From Odobenus rosmarus divergens (Eukaryota; Chordata; Mammalia; Carnivora; Odobenidae): a stretch of 64,000 nt of DNA. The stretch is from positions 653,489-717,488 of the forward strand of contig NW_004450286.1 in assembly GCF_000321225.1 (NCBI RefSeq). The letters run 5' to 3'. Both the position numbers and the translations under genes were made by a program. This document shows, piece after piece, positions 59,561-64,000 of the stretch (positions are counted from its first letter, which is position 1; each line of letters begins with the position of its first letter). The notes below the pieces were generated by a model, which ran no database searches, was not told where the DNA came from, and saw nothing but the letters and a program-made list of their open reading frames with translations.

Positions 59561-62500
59561 CGGGTGTGTGTGTGTGTTGCAGGCACACATGAGCGGTGGG
59601 TGTGTGTGTGTGTGGGGGGAAAGAGGCAGCTGGTGGTGTGTGTGTGTGTCGCCCGCCCTCGGTGGCGGGTTGTGTGTGTGTGTGTGGGGAGGGGGCGACT
59701 GTGTGAGGTGTGTGTGTGTGTAGGCTGGTTCTGTTTCTCTTCGGTGTGTGTGTGTGTGCTCCTCGCTTGCACTTCTGGCGTGTGTGTGTGTGTAGTCCTC
59801 TGTGCACCGGGCGCTGTGTGTGTGTGTGTGAACCAGCCCCTGGTGCCTCGCGTGTGTGTGTGTGTCAGCAATGGGGACCCAGTTGCTGTGTGTGTGTGTG
59901 TCCCTGCAGGCTGGTTTTCCCCCGTGTGTGTGTGTGTGCTGTGCTCAGCCCTACTTCAATACCCCCACCCTCCTGGAGGTGAACGGGAGCCCTGGGTGTG
60001 TGTGTGTGTAGTGTGTAGACCCGGGAATCTTGTGTGTGTGTGTGTTTTCTGGTCCTAAAGCCTGAGGGTGTGTGTGTGTGTTGGTGACAGCTGAGAAGGC
60101 ACTGTGTGTGTGTGTGTTTGGAGGGAGGGCGGGGGAGAGGTGTGTGTGTGTGTTGGTGCTCCGAGGCCCCAAAGATGCAGGCAGGGCGGGTAATCAGTAA
60201 CCGGAGCGCACGTGTGTGTGTGTGTCCAGGCCAGGCCTGGCCTGCGAGTGTGTGTGTGTGTACTGCCCCTTCCCCGGCTCTGATCCCAGCTCTCAGAGGC
60301 ACTTGTCATTTCAGCCCCAGTGTGTGTGTGTGTGGCGATCCCTGAAGACTCTAAAGTGTGTGTGTGTGTTCCTAAGAGCTCACTAGTACCCGTGTGTGTG
60401 TGTGTGGGCCAGAGACCTAAGCAGTGGGTGTGTGTGTGTGTGCTGACATCATTCATCTGGTTGGTGTGTGTGTGTGTCAGGCTTATCAGCCACGGAGAAG
60501 TGTGTGTGTGTGTAATGGAGCAGGGGTTGGGCACAAGATGCAGATCTCTCAGAGCTGCGGAAAGGAGCCGGGTGTGTGTGTGTGTGTCCAGAGAAAACAA
60601 ATGTTTTGTGTGTGTGTGTGTAAGATTGACTTAGAGGAGGCTGGTGTGTGTGTGTGTTTCAACACCACACCTGCAAGGCGTGTGTGTGTGTGTAGCCCCA
60701 GAAAGTCTCCTTTTACAAATGCAGATGGCAGGCCCTTACTAAGGATGGACTGTGTGTGTGTGTGTCATTGGCTCCTCTTGCTGATCTGTGTGTGTGTGTG
60801 TGGGCCCTTTCTACCTTTCAAGCCAAGGGAGGTGAGTGCCACAGGGCCACCCTGCTGGAGTGTGTGTGTGTGTGGGCTTGAACCAGTCCTGCCAAGTGTG
60901 TGTGTGTGTTGCCAGGCTGCGGGCTGCCTCATGAAGCTCAATTAGCCTCCCTCACATTCTCTTCCCAGTGTGTGTGTGTGTATTTTTCCTTCAACACTCT
61001 ATTGTGTGTGTGTGTGTAAGTCTCAATTCTGGGATCCCTGTGTGTGTGTGTGTTGGATCCAGCCCCCCCAGAGAAGTGTGTGTGTGTGTGCTTCCTTCTG
61101 TCTCTGAGGGTGTGTGTGTGTGTGTGAACTGTACCAGCTTGGGCTGCGTGTGTGTGTGTGTGCACAATAGGTAAATAGCCTGAGTGTGTGTGTGTGTCAG
61201 TCACCCTGGGCCAAGTTACGTGTGTGTGTGTGTTGAGCTCTGTTGGCTCAGGCTCGTGTGTGTGTGTGTGTAGACAAGAAGGTGGGCATCCGAAGCCCCC
61301 AGGCCTGGCAGCTGGTACTCAGAGGCTGTGTGTGTGTGTGTGGAACACCCACTGGGAGGTAGTGTGTGTGTGTGTGTACTGTGGTGTGGTGAAGAACCAG
61401 TGTGTGTGTGTGTTAAGTGCTGGCTCCTTTGCCCCGTGTGTGTGTGTGTGACTCGGACTCCCTTTGAGAACGTGTGTGTGTGTGTCGAGGATGGAGGGGG
61501 GCGTGGGGGGAGGAGAACTATGGTCATTTTCCCTTTCTAGGCCGTGTGTGTGTGTGTTCACATTGCAGGCGTGGGGGTGAACTGGATACCGTCCATGACA
61601 GAAAAAGGAAGGTTGGTGTGTGTGTGTGTCTCTTTCTCTGAAAAGTTGTGTGTGTGTGTGTGTGTATCTGGGCTTCATTTTGCTTTTACTCCCTCATTAT
61701 AATAAGAGACCTATGGTGGGGGGCGGGGGGGGCGTTGTTGCTCAGCCCCAGGGACTTGCATCACACCTCAGGATTTTCTGTTCTCTGAGCAGAGTGTCAG
61801 AATCTAAGAACGTATCAGCGCGTGAGCCAGGGTGTGTGTGTGTGTGCAGGGTGCCACCCTCAGTGCCGTGTGTGTGTGTGTGTTAGACCCGGCCACCAGA
61901 GCCCCCGGGGAGGCTGGCTGACTTCCGCTCGTGACTGGAGTGTGTGTGTGTGTTTCCTCTCCTAGGCTGGCAAAGGTGTGTGTGTGTGTGCTGAGGAGCG
62001 GGAGCAGTTGCTGCCAAACCTGAGGGCTGTGGGGTGGAACGAGCTGGAAGGCCGAGACGCCATCTTCAAGCAGTTCCATTTCAGTGTGTGTGTGTGTGTA
62101 TGTCGCCGGGTGGGACAGAGTGTGTGTGTGTGTGGCGGATGGGGTTACACTCCAGGTGTGTGTGTGTGTCTTAAAGCCCTGCTACCCAAGCGTGTGTGTG
62201 TGTGTCCCTAGTCAGGTTGGAGTGTCAGTGTGTGTGTGTGTAGAGTGGGGAGATGGGTCTTGGGTGTGTGTGTGTGTCAACTCTTAGAGCAGCCCTCTGG
62301 TGTGTGTGTGTGTGACCTGGGTCTCACTTCACTACGTGTGTGTGTGTGTTCATGACGAGGGTGGCCCTGCAGTGTGTGTGTGTGTACCACCATCCTGAAT
62401 GGTTTAAGTGTGTGTGTGTGTTGAGCGATGCGTGCCCAGCCGGGTCCTGAAGGCCCTTCGCTGGCCTTCCCTAGGGGCCGTGTGTGTGTGTGTCAACATG

Positions 62501-63021
62501 AACAGCCCTGCAAAAGTGTGTGTGTGTGTATTAAAGAAGTGCAAATGAAAAGTGTGTGTGTGTGTCAGGCAGTTAAGGTAGGCAGTGAGTAGGCATCAAG
62601 AAGGCCGAACCACAGAAGGCAAGGTGTGTGTGTGTGTCGTATTCATGGCTAATAGCTCTGTGTGTGTGTGTGTCTCCTGGAGGTGGGGCGTGGAGGTGTG
62701 TGTGTGTGTTCACCTGAGCTGAGAATAGCATGTGTGTGTGTGTGTTCGGACCCCAGGCCAGGGCCACGTGTGTGTGTGTGTCAGTGTTGCTAGAGACTCG
62801 GGAGTGTGTGTGTGTGTGCCACAGTGTGGAGACCGGCTGGTGTGTGTGTGTGTTCGGTGTGGCTGAGCCGCACAGGTGTGTGTGTGTGTTGCTCGGGGCC
62901 CGAACCTCTGATTTTGTTCCAGGTCCACATCACCCTGAGCACCCATGGTGTGTGTGTGTGTTCGGAACGGGACATAAACCTGGGTGTGTGTGTGTGTCAA
63001 GTAGCAGTGTCCATGACCTGT
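59278..63021 (+). CDS. PCBD1: PCBD1, pterin-4a-carbinolamine dehydratase / DCoH, four-exon gene
   Basis: PCBD1 dehydrates 4a-hydroxytetrahydrobiopterin in cofactor regeneration for aromatic amino acid hydroxylases and also stabilises HNF1 dimers in the nucleus. Exons are 59,278-59,280, 61,966-62,097, 62,340-62,420 and 62,923-63,021. The reading frame gives 104 codons, the family length. Unaltered windows match PCBD1 rather than PCBD2: [47 protein letters not shown] and QVAVSMT. Catalytic His codons (62,388-62,393 and 62,944-62,946) are intact. Six lattice blocks in the coding exons overwrite residues 5-9, 41-45, 46-48, 57-61, 68-72, 81-85 and 93-97 (the exon 2 end and exon 3 start are separate blocks), and a further block hits the stop. 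The acceptor of exon 3, its donor G and the stop codon are destroyed. As written the gene could not make normal protein; the underlying locus is an intact orthologue. Confidence 0.96.
59281..61965 (+). other. PCBD1 intron 1
   Basis: GT donor (gtgagg) at 59,281 and AG acceptor at 61,964-61,965. The left part is still CpG-rich, then the sequence becomes ordinary. The lattice runs through the intron with the usual empty slots. A longer unmodified view lies at about 61,666-61,831, which includes a G-rich run. No nested gene is recognised. Confidence 0.85.
61966..62097 (+). CDS. PCBD1: PCBD1 exon 2 (residues 2-45)
   Basis: Acceptor cctctcctag ends at 61,965 and donor gtatgt starts at 62,098. The exon is exactly 44 codons. 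Blocks at 61,976 and 62,084 turn residues 5-9 into Gly-Val-Cys-Val-Cys and residues 41-45 into Ser-Val-Cys-Val-Cys without shifting frame. Slots 62,012 and 62,048 are empty, leaving the middle intact. Codon 14 is GAG (Glu), where I recall Asp in human; this is a plausible species difference. Confidence 0.96.
62098..62922 (+). other. PCBD1 introns 2 and 3
   Basis: Intron 2 (62,098-62,339) begins with gtatgt and its AG is overwritten. Intron 3 (62,421-62,922) begins with a modified donor and ends with a good polypyrimidine-poor ttttgttccag acceptor. Neither contains a recognised element apart from lattice blocks. Confidence 0.85.
62340..62420 (+). CDS. PCBD1: PCBD1 exon 3 (residues 46-72)
   Basis: The readable codons FMTRVALQ and HHPEWF fix the frame. 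Counting back three codons from Phe49 puts the exon start at 62,340, and the expected acceptor AG at 62,338-62,339 now reads gt because of the block at 62,336. The block at 62,408 covers residues 68-72 and changes the donor G at 62,421 to T, leaving tgagcg after it. Length is 27 codons, as expected. His62 and His63 codons are intact. Confidence 0.93.
62923..63021 (+). CDS. PCBD1: PCBD1 exon 4 (residues 73-104 and stop)
   Basis: Acceptor ttgttccag ends at 62,922. Readable residues are [15 protein letters not shown] and QVAVSMT, with blocks at 62,948 and 62,984 replacing residues 81-85 and 93-97. The block at 63,020 covers bases 2 and 3 of the stop codon. Codon 105 now reads TGT instead of a stop, so the frame runs on into the 3' untranslated region in the sequence as given. 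Confidence 0.95.
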
Positions 63022-63465
63022 GTGTGTGTGTGTCTCTGTGAATTCTTCAGGGGAAGTGTGTGTGTGTGTCGGGAATCCAGGGAGGGAACCGGTGTGTGTG
63101 TGTGTGTTACTGCAGCGGAACGGCCAAGTGTGTGTGTGTGTCTCCGGCTAGGGGGAGTCCTTGCTATGGAAGGAGATGCCCACATCACCGCCGCCCTTTG
63201 TGTGTGTGTGTGTTCTTCAACCTTGACGCTCTGTTGTGTGTGTGTGTGTTGCGTACGATCTTCCCTTTCTGGTGTGTGTGTGTGTAACAGTAATGGTCTT
63301 CTTGCCAGTGTGTGTGTGTGTCCCTTTCTAATTCATTTCCCAAGTGTGTGTGTGTGTGATGCACCAAGTCTTGTCTTAGGTGTGTGTGTGTGTAAGTCAA
63401 CCCCATTGTATGTGAGTGTGTGTGTGTGTCTTTTATGCCTCAAATAAAACTGTGTGTGTGTGTGT
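63022..63465 (+). other. PCBD1 3' untranslated region
   Basis: Runs from the lost stop codon to just past a canonical AATAAA at 63,443-63,448. A length of about 440 nt fits the short PCBD1 mRNA. The usual position 10-30 nt after the signal puts cleavage near 63,460-63,475, which overlaps a GT block at 63,452-63,465, so the cleavage site itself cannot be read. Confidence 0.75.
63443..63448 (+). terminator. PCBD1: Polyadenylation signal AATAAA of PCBD1
   Basis: A canonical hexamer in the context cctcaaataaaactg, about 425 nt after the stop codon position, and the only good candidate in the downstream sequence before 64,000. It falls in a 22-nt window and was not overwritten. Confidence 0.8.
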
Positions 63466-63475
63466 TCTCAGGCTC

Positions 63476-64000
63476 TAGAACCTTCCTTTCCACAGGTCAG
63501 TCCAAATTGGAGTCTACAGGCATGTGTGTGTGTGTGTCTGTGAGAGGCACTGTTCAAGGGTGTGTGTGTGTGTGCGGAGTGGGACCAGACCACCCTGTCT
63601 TCATGTAGGGGAATTAAGCAGGAAGCAGGAAGTGTGTGTGTGTGTGATGAATGAAGTCAGTGCTAGAGTGTGTGTGTGTGTATGAGCTAAGGGAACATGA
63701 AGTGTGTGTGTGTGTGTAGTCTGGATGCTTCTCTGACCTGTGCCTCGAAGACCTGAATGGGATTCTTGAGGCAGGGTGTGTGTGTGTGTTACCATGACTA
63801 AAAGAAAAGGTGTGTGTGTGTGTGTTACTTATGCATGGTGGGATCTAGTGTGTGTGTGTGTGTCTGTGGCTGTCTTATGTTCTGTGTGTGTGTGTGTATC
63901 CCAGGGGGAAATTTCTAATGTGTGTGTGTGTGTGTGGTTTCTTAGAGACTTAGTCGTGTGTGTGTGTGTTTGCCTGCTTTTACTGTGTAAGGGAGAGGAC
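63476..64000. other. Downstream flank of PCBD1
   Basis: About 525 bp of sequence under the lattice after the PCBD1 polyadenylation site. No exon is recognised. In human the next gene on this side is SGPL1 (remembered synteny), but nothing of it is visible here. Confidence 0.5.

Larger units (their letters stand above)
18416..63969 (+). repeat. 36-bp lattice of (GT)7 blocks overwriting the locus
   Basis: A perfect 14-nt (GT)7 block starts at positions congruent to 20 modulo 36, leaving 22-nt windows. Verified starts spread over the whole span include 18,704, 18,848, 20,000, 30,728, 30,764, 30,800, 42,068, 49,988, 59,996, 61,976, 62,084, 63,920 and 63,956. No phase slip was found. Blocks always begin with G on the + strand. 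There are 1,266 possible slots; most are filled and the rest carry untouched sequence. The blocks replace rather than insert: coding frame in PCBD1 and element length in SINEs are preserved across them. Content is independent of the underlying DNA. No natural family matches this; it looks like an in-silico overlay. The last possible slot (63,992) would run past the window, so the lattice may continue. Confidence 0.97.

Noticed and set aside
59278..63021. PCBD2 rather than PCBD1, or a processed PCBD1 pseudogene
   Set aside because: The visible residues ([23 protein letters not shown]) fit PCBD1. Introns with readable splice signals at most boundaries and a CpG-island promoter exclude a processed copy.
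18416..63969. CRISPR-like array (14-nt repeat, 22-nt spacer, 36-bp period)
   Set aside because: The spacers are consecutive pieces of a mammalian locus (SINEs, L1s, PCBD1 exons) rather than independent captured sequences. The repeat is a bare dinucleotide run, there is no leader or cas gene, and the host is a vertebrate.
18416..63969. A natural family of dispersed GT microsatellites
   Set aside because: Natural microsatellites vary in length, carry interruptions, occur in both strand senses and do not share a coordinate register. These blocks are identical, single-sense and phase-locked.

Overview
The window is carnivoran mammalian genomic DNA. It carries SINEC-type (tRNA-derived) SINEs beginning with a gggcgcctgggtggctcag-type head, several with intact target-site duplications. 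It also holds old MIR, L2 and L1 fragments and one recognisable protein gene, PCBD1 (pterin-4a-carbinolamine dehydratase / DCoH), in four exons on the + strand between 59,278 and about 63,450. The other 59 kb shows no exon I can support. In human, PCBD1 lies between SGPL1 and UNC5B, so the upstream desert is probably the UNC5B-side intergenic region (inference from remembered synteny).

Layout: 1-18,000 is ordinary GC-rich intergenic DNA with MIR/L2 relics, one antisense SINEC (11,847-12,042) and several simple repeats (CTTCC, CA, CCTCCCTG, CCATCCAC). 18,000-18,480 is a natural TG-rich minisatellite. From about 18,416 to the right edge the sequence carries a strictly periodic overlay: a perfect 14-nt (GT)7 block starts at positions congruent to 20 modulo 36, leaving 22-nt windows of normal DNA between blocks. 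The register holds in every place I checked, from 18.4 kb to 63.96 kb (1,266 possible slots). Most slots are filled, roughly 85 percent in a hand-read sample, and some are skipped.

The blocks replace bases; they are not inserted. The clearest proof is PCBD1. Exon 2 is exactly 132 nt and exon 3 exactly 81 nt, the lengths expected for 44 and 27 codons. The catalytic His codons remain in frame on either side of blocks that overwrite runs of residues, an acceptor AG, a donor G and the stop codon. The same lattice crosses SINEs, L1s, MIRs, introns, CpG-island DNA and exons with no change of phase. No known mutational or transposition process substitutes a fixed 14-mer at exact 36-bp coordinates over 45 kb without an indel. 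I therefore read it as an artificial or computational overlay (planted signal, masking or data corruption) on a normal carnivore locus, while reporting it as the dominant anomaly of the window.

Consequence for annotation: (GT)n has no stop in any frame and 36 is a multiple of 3. The lattice therefore generates hundreds of spurious open frames with Val-Cys or His-Thr repeats every 12 residues. None is a gene. The real biology is the PCBD1 gene, its CpG-island promoter and the interspersed repeats.
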